From NCBI RefSeq assembly GCF_003119195.2, contig NZ_CP022254.1, positions 1,099,501 through 1,163,500 on the forward strand: a stretch of 64,000 bases of DNA, written 5' to 3'. The position numbers and the translations under genes are program-made. Positions 15,310 through 23,508 of this stretch are shown one piece after another; position 1 is the stretch's first letter, and each line of letters starts with the position of its first letter. Source of the DNA: Azospirillum baldaniorum. GTDB lineage: Bacteria > Pseudomonadota > Alphaproteobacteria > Azospirillales > Azospirillaceae. The notes under the pieces were generated by a model that was not told where the DNA came from, ran no database searches, and worked only from the letters and a program-made list of their open reading frames with translations.

Positions 15310-17790
15310 TCAGAAGTCGACGGTGGCGGACAACAGCACCGTCCGCGGCGAACCGACGGTCACGTAGGTGCCGGTGGTCAGCCAGTACTCCTTGTCGAAG
15401 AGGTTCTCGACGCTGGCGCGCAGCACGACCGGCTTGCCCGACACGTCGGTGGTGTACCGGGCACCGATGTCGAAGCGGGTCCAGCCGTCGAAACGCAGCG
15501 TGTTGGCGTTGGTCAGGTAGGAGCCGGAGGTGTGGATCACGCGTCCGTTGAGGGCGAGGCCCTCGACCCACGGGGTGTCCCAATCCAGGCTGGCGGAGAA
15601 GCTCTTGTCCGGCACGCCGGCGGCGTCGTTGCCCTCTTCCGAGGCGACGGCGGTCTTCGTCAGCTCCGGCTTCAGGAAGGTCGCGCTGGCCATGGCGCGC
15701 AGGCCGGGCAGGATCTCGCCGTAGGCGGACAGCTCCAGGCCGCGGTTGCGCTGCTCGCCGTCATAGGCCAGCTCGTTGGACGTGGTGCGGATCGAGCTGG
15801 GGCGGGTGATCTGGAACACCGCGGCCGTGGTCGTGATGGTCCCCCAGTCGACCTTGACGCCGCCCTCGAGCTGCTTCGACTTGTAGGGTTCGAGAACCGC
15901 GCCGGTGTTGGCGTAGCCGGCGCCGACGATGGTGCCGCGCGACAGGCCCTCGGCGTAGTTGCCGTAGACCGCGACGTTCTCCAGCGGCTTGACGACCAGA
16001 CCGGCGAGCGGCGTCGTGGCGCTGGCGTTGTAGTTGCTGGTCTGCGCGCCGGTCGTCGTGCTGAAGCCTTTCACCTTCACCGTCTGGTCGCGCACGCCGA
16101 GCGTCAGCAGGACACGGTCGTTGACGAAGGACAGCGTGTCGGCGATGGCGATGCTGCTCAGCGTCGTCTCGGCCGACTTGCGCGGGTCGGTGCGCGGCGC
16201 GGTGATGACGGGCAGCGGCGCCGGGTTGTAGATGTTCGACGGGGCCGAGCCGGCGGCCTGGATGTAGGCGTTGCCCTCCTCCCGCTGGAACCCGGTGTAG
16301 CCGATGTTGACCTGATGGCGGACGGGACCCGTCTCGAAGCGCAGGCGCGCGCCGGCCGTGCCACTGACCGTCTCGCTGTAGGAGTCGTAGTAGGAGTTGC
16401 GGACCGTGAAGTTGCCGAGCGCGTTCACGGCGGGGTTGGACTGCGGGAACACCTGATCGTTGGTGCCGTCGCGGTAGCCGATGCCGGCGTAGGCGGTCAG
16501 CCACTCCGTGACGTCGAACTCGATGTTCGAGGCGATGGTCTTGTCCTTCTGGACCAGCGTCGTGCCCGGGTACCAGTTGCTCCGCGCGTCGGGCGGCGAC
16601 GGGATCGCCGTCGTCGTGGGGAGGATGCTAATCTGCGGGCGGAAATTGTCGGTGTCGTCGCGCTGGATGATGCCGTCGAGCGACCAGCGCAGCCGCTCGC
16701 CCCGGTAATCCACGGCCAGCGAGCCGAGGCCGGTCTTGACGTCTCCGTCCTCGATCGAGGCCTCGCCGCCGCGCAGCAGCCCGTTGAAGCGCACGCCCCA
16801 GGCGTTGTTCTCGCCGAAGCGGCGCCCGGTGTCGACATGGACGCCGAAGTTGGCGTCGCTCTGGTACAGCCCGGTCACGCGGGTCAGCGGCTGATCGCCG
16901 GCGCGCTTGCTGAGAATGTTGATGCCGCCGCCGATGCTGCCATTGGGGGCGATGCCGTTGATCAGCGCGCCCGGCCCCTTCAGCAGCTCGATCCGCTCGA
17001 TGATCTGCGACGGCACGCGGTTGGAGGACACCAGCCCGTACATGCCGTTGAAGCCGACGTCACCGGACGGAACGGCGAAGCCGCGGATCTGAAAGGTGTC
17101 GTCGAAGCCGTTGCCGCCGGTGGTCGTGCGCACCGACGAATCGTTGATCAGCGTGTCCGCCGCCGTGCGCGCCTGCTGGTTCTCGATCAGTTCGGAGGTG
17201 TAGTTCGTCGTGCTGAACGGCGTGTCCAGCGTGTTCTTCGTGCCCAGCAGGCCCAGGGTCCCGCCGCGCGCCACCTGACCGCCGGCGTAGGGCGGCGGCG
17301 GCTCGCCCGGCAGCGCGCCGGCGTTGGCCGACACCTGGACGGAGGGCAGCACTGTCGCCCCGGCCGGGGCGTTCACGACCGGCGAAGACCCTTGCGCGAC
17401 GAGGCCGTACCCCGAGGAGGTGCCCGCGAGCTGATAACCGCTGCCGTCCAGCAGGCGGCGCAAGCCGTCCTCGACCGTCGTCGTTCCGCGCAGCCCCTGG
17501 GAGGTCTTGCCCCGGACCTGCGCCGGGTCCACGGCGATGCTCACCCCGGCCTGGGCGGCGAAGCTGCGCAGCGCGGTGTCCAGCGGTCCCGCCGGCACGT
17601 TGGCGTCGATCGTGCGCGCCGCCGTCTGGGCCTGCGCGGCCGGCGCGAAGGAAAGGCCGCCCACGAGGACGGCGCTGGCAAAGCAAACGGCCATGGCGAC
17701 CGGGCGCAGACCCGGTGCGAAGACATCATGCGCGGCGCCGCGGCGGCGGGCGGTCAGGCGCAGAGAGCCCTTGCCGCAAGATTGAGGCAT
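15310..17790 (-). CDS. TonB-dependent siderophore receptor with STN signalling domain
   Basis: This is an 826-residue outer-membrane receptor. A long twin-part signal region (cleavage near residue 55) is followed by an STN domain (residues about 60-135: FAAQAGVSIAVDPAQ, DGLRRLLDGSGYQL), the plug with QIRGF and ELLKGPGALINGIAPNGSIGG, then a 22-strand barrel ending in the aromatic F of SATVDF. STN domains normally contact an inner-membrane anti-sigma factor, but no sigma/anti-sigma pair is visible here. Ligand probably a ferric hydroxamate or similar siderophore, by family. It is first in an iron operon, 105 bp behind a Fur-box-like site. Confidence 0.92.
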   Translation of the reverse strand: MPQSCGKGSLRLTARRRGAAHDVFAPGLRPVAMAVCFASAVLVGGLSFAPAAQAQTAARTIDANVPAGPLDTALRSFAAQAGVSIAVDPAQVRGKTSQGLRGTTTVEDGLRRLLDGSGYQLAGTSSGYGLVAQGSSPVVNAPAGATVLPSVQVSANAGALPGEPPPPYAGGQVARGGTLGLLGTKNTLDTPFSTTNYTSELIENQQARTAADTLINDSSVRTTTGGNGFDDTFQIRGFAVPSGDVGFNGMYGLVSSNRVPSQIIERIELLKGPGALINGIAPNGSIGGGINILSKRAGDQPLTRVTGLYQSDANFGVHVDTGRRFGENNAWGVRFNGLLRGGEASIEDGDVKTGLGSLAVDYRGERLRWSLDGIIQRDDTDNFRPQISILPTTTAIPSPPDARSNWYPGTTLVQKDKTIASNIEFDVTEWLTAYAGIGYRDGTNDQVFPQSNPAVNALGNFTVRNSYYDSYSETVSGTAGARLRFETGPVRHQVNIGYTGFQREEGNAYIQAAGSAPSNIYNPAPLPVITAPRTDPRKSAETTLSSIAIADTLSFVNDRVLLTLGVRDQTVKVKGFSTTTGAQTSNYNASATTPLAGLVVKPLENVAVYGNYAEGLSRGTIVGAGYANTGAVLEPYKSKQLEGGVKVDWGTITTTAAVFQITRPSSIRTTSNELAYDGEQRNRGLELSAYGEILPGLRAMASATFLKPELTKTAVASEEGNDAAGVPDKSFSASLDWDTPWVEGLALNGRVIHTSGSYLTNANTLRFDGWTRFDIGARYTTDVSGKPVVLRASVENLFDKEYWLTTGTYVTVGSPRTVLLSATVDF

Positions 17791-17894
17791 TGTGCCTGTT
17801 CCTCTACCAAAAGGTGTATATGTGGCGCAGCGTTAGCGACCGGCACCCTGTCCGTTTCAAAAAAGCCGAACGTCTGCGCTGATCGCCTGAATGC

Positions 17895-17909
17895 GAATGA
17901 TTTTCATTC
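17895..17909. promoter_or_regulatory. Fur-box-like operator
   Basis: GAATGA-TTT-TCATTC is a perfect inverted repeat of the form seen in Fur (iron) boxes, 105 bp upstream of the TonB receptor start. It predicts iron-repressed expression of the whole receptor-PepSY operon. Confidence 0.65.
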
Positions 17910-18013
17910 TAAGCATCAGCCGACGGATCGCGCAAGGGGGCAACGTCACCGTTCCGGTGATCGTTTATGTCTTTATGTCCGTGATTTTCTTACGGGAATT
18001 CTGGATGCTTCAA

Positions 18014-18042
18014 GTCCCTTCCCCCCACAGGGGAGAGGGTTA
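18014..18042. repeat. Truncated remnant of the dispersed repeat
   Basis: CCCTTCCCCCC-ACA-GGGGAGAGGG resembles one outer palindrome of the dispersed repeat, without the core or the other arm. It lies just downstream of the LacI-family gene. Confidence 0.5.
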
Positions 18043-18060
18043 TGAAGCCCCCGGCAGGCT

Positions 18061-19122
18061 TCAGGCGCTGCCCCGTACCAGCAATTCGAACCCCACGTCC
18101 TGGGTGCGGTTCTCCACCTCGCCGCCCTGCATCCGCCGCAGCAGGAGGTTGGCGGATTCCGTGCCGATCTTGCGGCTGGCGATGGCGATGGTGGTCAGGC
18201 CCGGCGTCAGTTGCCCGGCGATGTCGTAATTGCCGAACCCGGTGATCGCCAGATCCTTCGGCACCGAGATCCCCAGGCCGCTGCAGGCCAGCAGGGCGCC
18301 GGAGGCCAGCACGTCGCTGACGAACACCACGGCGTCGGTGTCGGGATGCTGCTCCCGGACCAGCTTCAGCAGCTCCACGCCGGTCGCCATCACCATCGGC
18401 CCGCTGGCGACGGTGACGACGCGCGGCGTCACGCCCGGGAAATGACGTTCATGGGCGTCCTGGAAGCCCTTCAGACGCTCCTTGGCGCGGTGGTCGCCCG
18501 GCTTCATGACGCCCGTGAAGGCCAGCCGGCGGTAGCCGCGCCCCACCAGATGGTCGACCACGCTCATCAGGGCGGCGTGGTTGGAGAAGCCGACCAGCAT
18601 GTCGACGGGGCGGTTCGTCCAACTCCAGCTTTCGACCACCGGAACCCCGGTGCGCTTCAGGAGGGCCGTGGTTTCCTGGGTGTGGCGGGTGCCGATGATG
18701 AAGAAGCCGTCGGGGCGCCGCCCGCTGAAGCTGCGGACCAGCGACTCCTCCCGCCCCGCCATGTAGTCGGTGTGGCCGAGGAAGACCTGATAGCCCTCCG
18801 GCAGCAGGACGTCGGTCAGGCCCTGGATGGTTTCCGCGAAGATCGAGGCGGAGATGGTCGGGATGATCGCCGCCACCGTCATGCTGCGGTTGGAGGCGAG
18901 GTGGCTCGCCGCCAGGTTCTGCACGTAGCGGGTTTCGCGCACCGCCTCCTCGATGCGGGCGAGCGTGTCCGGGCCGACGCTGCGCGGATCGCGGAGCGCG
19001 CGCGAGACCGTCTGCGTGGAGACCCCGGCGGCCTGCGCCACATCGGCCATCGTCACCGCGCGGGTCGCGGAGCGCCGCCGTGACTCCGCCTTCCTGAGCG
19101 AAAGCTGTCCTTCGTCCGTCAC
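18061..19122 (-). CDS. LacI-family transcriptional regulator
   Basis: This is a 353-residue regulator. The helix-turn-helix is at residues about 25-45 (TMADVAQAAGVSTQTVSRAL), with hinge and core LASNRSMTVAAIIPTISASIF, then a type I periplasmic-binding-like effector domain. The sequence most resembles the gluconate-type (GntR of E. coli) branch, and the nearby operators match that class. Start: GTG 19122 with AAGAGG upstream; an ATG 111 bp upstream would add an Arg/Lys-rich extension without homology. It is divergent from the catabolic operon it presumably represses. Confidence 0.88.
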   Translation of the reverse strand: MTDEGQLSLRKAESRRRSATRAVTMADVAQAAGVSTQTVSRALRDPRSVGPDTLARIEEAVRETRYVQNLAASHLASNRSMTVAAIIPTISASIFAETIQGLTDVLLPEGYQVFLGHTDYMAGREESLVRSFSGRRPDGFFIIGTRHTQETTALLKRTGVPVVESWSWTNRPVDMLVGFSNHAALMSVVDHLVGRGYRRLAFTGVMKPGDHRAKERLKGFQDAHERHFPGVTPRVVTVASGPMVMATGVELLKLVREQHPDTDAVVFVSDVLASGALLACSGLGISVPKDLAITGFGNYDIAGQLTPGLTTIAIASRKIGTESANLLLRRMQGGEVENRTQDVGFELLVRGSA

Positions 19123-19250
19123 CTGGGATGACCTCTTATCCTGCCTCCGCCGGCCCGCCTTCGGGCACCGACCGGCCGCCTTCTTGTGCATGGCCGCGCC
19201 CGCCGTTGCAAGCCGGGCGCGGCCCGTTTCCACAATCCATAGCGCATTTC

Positions 19251-19344
19251 ATGTTAGCGGTCACGTGAACGCTAACGCGATCGCACGCTGAAGATGCTTG
19301 ATTGCCCCAACCAATCATGTTACCGGTCACGTTAGCGGTCACTC
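19251..19344. promoter_or_regulatory. Cluster of four LacI/GluR-type operator sites
   Basis: Four copies of a 16-bp motif occur in the divergent promoter region: ATGTTAGCGGTCACGT (19251), its inverted variant ending at 19278, ATGTTACCGGTCACGT (19317) and ACGTTAGCGGTCACTC (19329). The third matches 14 of 16 positions of the E. coli gluconate-repressor operator ATGTTACCGGTAACAT as I recall it. The first two abut to make a 24-bp palindrome with one mismatch; the last two overlap head-to-tail. Confidence 0.7.
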
Positions 19345-19454
19345 GGAACGGATACGAAGGTGGACGATCCGGGAGATGCTGGGAGGGACACCGCGGCGGC
19401 CCGATGGCCGCACGGCGGGCAAGCAACAAAGACAAGCAACGAAGCAGGCAAGAC

Positions 19455-20219
19455 ATGAGCGTTCTTGCGGACAGCGTCGCCTGGATCACCGGCGGCGGCA
19501 GCGGAATCGGGGAGGCCGGCGCACGGGCGCTGGCGCAGGGCGGCGCCACCGTCGTCCTGTCCGGACGGCGCGAAGACGCGCTCGACCGCGTGGCGGAGTC
19601 CATCCGCAACGCCGGCGGCACGGCCGAGACCGCGGTCCTCGACGTGGCCGACGAGGCGGCGGTGCGGCGCGTGGCGGCGGCGATCCTCGACCGCCACGGG
19701 CGGATCGACACGCTGGTCGCCAGCGCCGGGATGAACCTGCCCAACCGCAGCTTCCGCGATCTCGGGACGGAGGGCTGGCGGCGGCTGGTCGACGTCAACC
19801 TCAACGGCACCATGCACGCCATCCAGGCGGCGCTGCCCGCCATGCGGGAGCGCCGGTCCGGCACCGTCATCATCGTGTCCTCCTGGGTCGGGCGGCACGC
19901 GCTCGTCCTCGGCGGACCCGGCTACAACGCGACGAAGCAGGCGCTGGTGACTCTGAGCCACAGCCTGAACATGGAGGAATGGCGCAACGGCCTGCGCTCC
20001 TGCGTGGTCATGCCGGGCGAGGTGGCGACCGACCTGCTGGGCCAGCGCCCCTCCCCGCCCCCGGCGGCGGAGATGGCGCGCCTGCTCCAGCCCGACGATC
20101 TGGGCCGCACCATCCGCTTCGTGGCCGAGATGCCGCCCCACGTCTGCGTCAACGAAATCCTCATCAGCCCCGTCTGGAACCGCGCCTTCTTCACCGAAGC
20201 CCCGGCGACCAACGGCTGA
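19455..20219 (+). CDS. Short-chain dehydrogenase/reductase, first gene of catabolic operon
   Basis: This is a 254-residue SDR with cofactor motif TGGGSGIG, VASAGMN replacing the usual NAG, catalytic Ser in IVSSWVG and GYNATKQAL for Tyr and Lys. VLSGRRED after beta-2 suggests NADP use. Probably oxidises or reduces the substrate or an intermediate of the LacI-controlled pathway. ATG 19455 is preceded by only a weak ribosome site (AAGCAGGC); the frame is open upstream through the operator region but that is not coding. Confidence 0.88.
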   Translation: MSVLADSVAWITGGGSGIGEAGARALAQGGATVVLSGRREDALDRVAESIRNAGGTAETAVLDVADEAAVRRVAAAILDRHGRIDTLVASAGMNLPNRSFRDLGTEGWRRLVDVNLNGTMHAIQAALPAMRERRSGTVIIVSSWVGRHALVLGGPGYNATKQALVTLSHSLNMEEWRNGLRSCVVMPGEVATDLLGQRPSPPPAAEMARLLQPDDLGRTIRFVAEMPPHVCVNEILISPVWNRAFFTEAPATNG

Positions 20220-20288
20220 CCGAATCCAACCTTCCGCCCCATCCTTCCGCCATGGCCGGCGGACCCACGGCAACAAGACCCGGACATC

Positions 20289-21536
20289 ATGGACAAGAAA
20301 CGCAACATCCTCAGCGGTTACCGTGTGCTCGACTGCTCCATCGCCATGGCCGGCCCGCTGGCGGCGCAGCGCCTGGGCGACCTCGGCGCCGACGTGGTGA
20401 AGGTGGAGCCGGTGACCGGCGAGTGGCAGCGCCACACCGCGGCGGGCGGCATCACCGGCAACAAGGTGAACGTCTCCTTCCTGTCGCTGAACCGGAACAA
20501 GCGCTCGCTCGCCGTCGACCTGAAGAACACCGAGGGCAAGGCCCTGCTGATGGAGCTGGTCAAGACCGCCGACGTGTTCCTCCAGAACTACCGGCCCGGC
20601 GTCGCCAAGCGGCTGGGCGTGGACTATGAATCGCTCTCCGCGGTCAACCCCCGCCTGATCTACCTGTCGATCTCCGGCTATGGCGAGACCGGCCCCTACG
20701 TCCAGCGTCCGGGCCAGGACCTGCTGTTGCAGGGCATGTCCGGCGCCATGCTGTCGGCGGGCCGCGAGGGCGAGGCCCCGACCCCTGCCGGCCAGTATCT
20801 GGTGGACGCGATCACCGGCTACACCGCCTTCGAAGGCGTGCTGGCCGCCCTGCTCCACCGCGAGCGCACCGGCGAGGGCCAGCTTGTCCAGGTCAACATG
20901 CTGGACGCCATCACGACGATCCAGATGCAGGAGCTGTCGGTCTTCACGGTCGGCGGCAAGCCGCAGACCCGCTCCGCCGAGCCGCACGCCCACGTCTACA
21001 TCCGCGCCCCCTACGGCGCCTTCGCCACCAGCGACGGCTTCATCATCGTGGCTTTCCCGCCGCTGAAGCTGCTGGGCGAGCTGATCGGCGAACCGTCCTT
21101 CCTCGACATGGAGGACGAGACCGACAGCTGGTCGCGCCGCGACGAGATCTTCGCCAAGACCCGCGACCGGCTGACCGCGAAGACGTCCGCGGAGTGGCTG
21201 GAGCTGTTCAACGCCGCCGGGGTCTGGGCCGGGCCGGTCTACGGCTACGCCGACCTCGTGAACGACCCGCAGATCAAGCACAACGGCACCTTCGTCGAGT
21301 ACGACCACCCGACCGAGGGCCGCGTCAAGACGCCGGGCTTCCCGATCAAGTTCTCCAAGACCCCGTCGGAGGTCGAGCGCGGCGCCCCCCTGACCGGCGA
21401 GCACACCCGTGAGGTGCTGGAAGCCGCCGGCTTCGCCGCCGAGGCCATCGACCGTCTGCTGGCCGCCGGCGTCGTCGCCGCCACCGAGCCGGAGGCGGAG
21501 GAAGAGGAGGTTCGGGCATGCGCTACCGCGCGCTGA
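20289..21536 (+). CDS. CaiB/BaiF family III CoA-transferase
   Basis: This is a 415-residue family III CoA-transferase, which moves CoA between carboxylic acids through an Asp-acyl anhydride. Typical stretches are LDCSIAMAGPLAAQRLGDLGADVVKVE, NRNKRSLAVDLK, and GQYLVDAITGYTAFEGVLAAL, in which the Asp near residue 171 is the expected nucleophile. A Glu-rich tail (EPEAEEEEV) ends the protein and overlaps the next gene by 19 bp. It implies that the pathway substrate or product is activated as a CoA thioester. Confidence 0.93.
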   Translation: MDKKRNILSGYRVLDCSIAMAGPLAAQRLGDLGADVVKVEPVTGEWQRHTAAGGITGNKVNVSFLSLNRNKRSLAVDLKNTEGKALLMELVKTADVFLQNYRPGVAKRLGVDYESLSAVNPRLIYLSISGYGETGPYVQRPGQDLLLQGMSGAMLSAGREGEAPTPAGQYLVDAITGYTAFEGVLAALLHRERTGEGQLVQVNMLDAITTIQMQELSVFTVGGKPQTRSAEPHAHVYIRAPYGAFATSDGFIIVAFPPLKLLGELIGEPSFLDMEDETDSWSRRDEIFAKTRDRLTAKTSAEWLELFNAAGVWAGPVYGYADLVNDPQIKHNGTFVEYDHPTEGRVKTPGFPIKFSKTPSEVERGAPLTGEHTREVLEAAGFAAEAIDRLLAAGVVAATEPEAEEEEVRACATAR

Positions 21537-22669
21537 CCTGGGACCACCCGCGCGGCTACAACGCCTTGGCGGCAGCCGCCGCCGGGCTGGACGAGGAACG
21601 CGACGGGCTTGCCATCGACTGGGACAAGCAGCCGCTCGAAGGCTTCGAGGCCCATCCGATCAGCGACCTTTGCGCCCGCTACGACCTGATCGTGCTCGAT
21701 CACCCCCATGTCGGGGAGGCCGTGGCGGAACGCGGCCTGATTCCGCTGGAGGACCTGTTCACCGCCGCGGACATCGCCGGCTGGCAGCGCGACAGCATCG
21801 GGCCGAGCCTCGCCAGCTACCGCTTCGCGGACCGGCACTGGGCGCTGCCGCTCGACGCGGCGACGCAGGTCATGGCCTGCCGCGCCGACCTTCTGGACGA
21901 GCCGATCCCGGTCACCTGGGCGGAGGTGGCGAGCCTGTCCGAACGGGCGCCGGTCGCCCTGTCGCTGGCCGGGCCGCACGCCTGCCTGACCTTCCTGTCC
22001 ATGGCCACGGCCTTCGGCGATCCGCCCGCGGTGGCCGATCCCGACCGGCTGGTCTCGGCCGAGGTCGGGGAACGGGTGCTCGACCTCATGGCGACGCTGG
22101 CCGGGCGGATGCCGGCGGCGGTGCGCGGGCTGAACCCCATCGGGCTGCTCGGCCACATGGCCCGCATCGACAAGGTGGCGCTCTGCCCGCTGGTCTACGG
22201 TTACGTCAACTACGCGGCCCCCACCGCAGCGGGCGAGAAGCCGGTGACCTTCGCCGACGCGCCGCGTGCCACGGCGGACGGGCGTCCCGGCTCGACGCTG
22301 GGCGGCACCGGCATCGGCGTCTCCGTGCGCTGCGAGGTGACGCCCGCCCTGCTCGACCATCTGCGCTGGCTGCTCGGCGCCGAGGCGCAGCGGAGCTTCA
22401 TCCCGGCCCACGACGGCCAGCCGAGCCGCCGCGACGCCTGGGCGGACACGGCGGTGAACGAACGCTGGGGCGGTTTCTACCGCAACACCGCCGCGACGCT
22501 TGAGGCCGCCTATGTCCGGCCGCGCCACGCCGGCTACATCGCTTTCCAGGCCGACGCCGCCGCGATGATCCGCGACGCGCTGGCCGACGGCACGCCGCAC
22601 CCGGCGTTGCTCGACCGTCTGCAACACCGCTACGCCGCCAGCCGCCCGGTTGCTGGCACCGAACGATAA
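21518..22669 (+). CDS. Solute-binding-like protein without signal peptide
   Basis: This is a 383-residue protein resembling family 1 extracellular sugar-binding proteins (WDHPRGYNAL at the N terminus, YDLIVLDHPHVGEAV, HWALPLDAATQVMACRADLL). It has no signal peptide: residue 1 is followed by polar sequence and the start overlaps the CoA-transferase by 19 bp with AGAGGAGG before the ATG. It should therefore remain in the cytoplasm. The true, exported binding protein is a separate gene at 26421. The protein could be a cytoplasmic substrate carrier, an enzyme built on the binding fold or a regulator. Function unknown. Confidence 0.8.
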   Translation: MRYRALTWDHPRGYNALAAAAAGLDEERDGLAIDWDKQPLEGFEAHPISDLCARYDLIVLDHPHVGEAVAERGLIPLEDLFTAADIAGWQRDSIGPSLASYRFADRHWALPLDAATQVMACRADLLDEPIPVTWAEVASLSERAPVALSLAGPHACLTFLSMATAFGDPPAVADPDRLVSAEVGERVLDLMATLAGRMPAAVRGLNPIGLLGHMARIDKVALCPLVYGYVNYAAPTAAGEKPVTFADAPRATADGRPGSTLGGTGIGVSVRCEVTPALLDHLRWLLGAEAQRSFIPAHDGQPSRRDAWADTAVNERWGGFYRNTAATLEAAYVRPRHAGYIAFQADAAAMIRDALADGTPHPALLDRLQHRYAASRPVAGTER

Positions 22670-22679
22670 GGCCCATCCC

Positions 22680-23477
22680 ATGGACTCGCTCAACACCCCC
22701 GATCCGGCGCTTGGCGCGGTCACCGTCACGGTGGACGGCTTCGTCGCCACCATCACGCTCGACCGCCCGCAGAAGCTGAACGCGGTGACCCCGGAGATGG
22801 CCGCGCAGCTGGTCGCCGCCGTGGCCCGCTGCAACGCCGACGACGACATCCGCTGCGTCGTGCTGACCGGCGCCGGGCCGCGCGCCTTCTGCTGCGGCTC
22901 CGACATCCGCGAGCTGGACCGCTACGACACCGCCTGGAACTTCCGCAACCGCGAAGACTATTGCGACGCCATCCGCGGCTTGCGCAAGCCCAGCATCGCC
23001 GCGGTCAACGGCTACGCCTTCGGCGGCGGGCTGGAAACGGCGATGAGCTGCGACATCCGCATCGCGTCGGAGAACGCGCAGTTCGGCGCGCCGGAGATCA
23101 AGCTCGGCTGGATCGGCGGCGGCGGCGTGGCGGCCTTCCTCTCGCACTCCATCGGCACCTCCAACGCCGCGATGATGATCCTGACCGGCGACCCGATCCC
23201 GGCGGACAAGGCACTGGCCTGGGGCCTCGTCAGCGAGGTGGTGCCCGCCGACCGACTGCTCGCCCGCGCGCAGGAGATCGCCGCCATCGTCGCCAGCCGT
23301 GCCCCCATCGCGGCGGAGACGGCGAAGCTGAACCTGAAGGCCGCCCACACCATGCCGGTGGAAAAGGCCATCGAGTACGAGCGCGACCTGCAGACCATCT
23401 GCTTCGCCACCGCGGACGCCGCCGAGGGGCGCGCCGCCTTCAAGGAAAAGCGCAGCCCGGTCTTCCGGCGCAAGTAA
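22680..23477 (+). CDS. Enoyl-CoA hydratase/isomerase family protein
   Basis: This is a 265-residue crotonase-fold enzyme. The oxyanion-hole segments are RAFCCGSDIREL (near residue 68) and VNGYAFGGGLETAMSCDIRIAS (near 105). The acid/base positions fall in GAPEIKLGWIGGGGVAAFL (Glu kept) and ILTGDPIPADKALAWGLV, where the second canonical Glu seems replaced by Pro/Ala. That suggests a hydratase variant, isomerase or hydrolase. ATG 22680 is chosen; an in-frame ATG 30 bp upstream overlaps the previous gene. It implies a CoA-bound intermediate, in line with the CoA-transferase. Confidence 0.9.
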   Translation: MDSLNTPDPALGAVTVTVDGFVATITLDRPQKLNAVTPEMAAQLVAAVARCNADDDIRCVVLTGAGPRAFCCGSDIRELDRYDTAWNFRNREDYCDAIRGLRKPSIAAVNGYAFGGGLETAMSCDIRIASENAQFGAPEIKLGWIGGGGVAAFLSHSIGTSNAAMMILTGDPIPADKALAWGLVSEVVPADRLLARAQEIAAIVASRAPIAAETAKLNLKAAHTMPVEKAIEYERDLQTICFATADAAEGRAAFKEKRSPVFRRK

Positions 23478-23508
23478 CGACCCGGCGCAAGCAAGAGGAG
23501 AGGCACCC

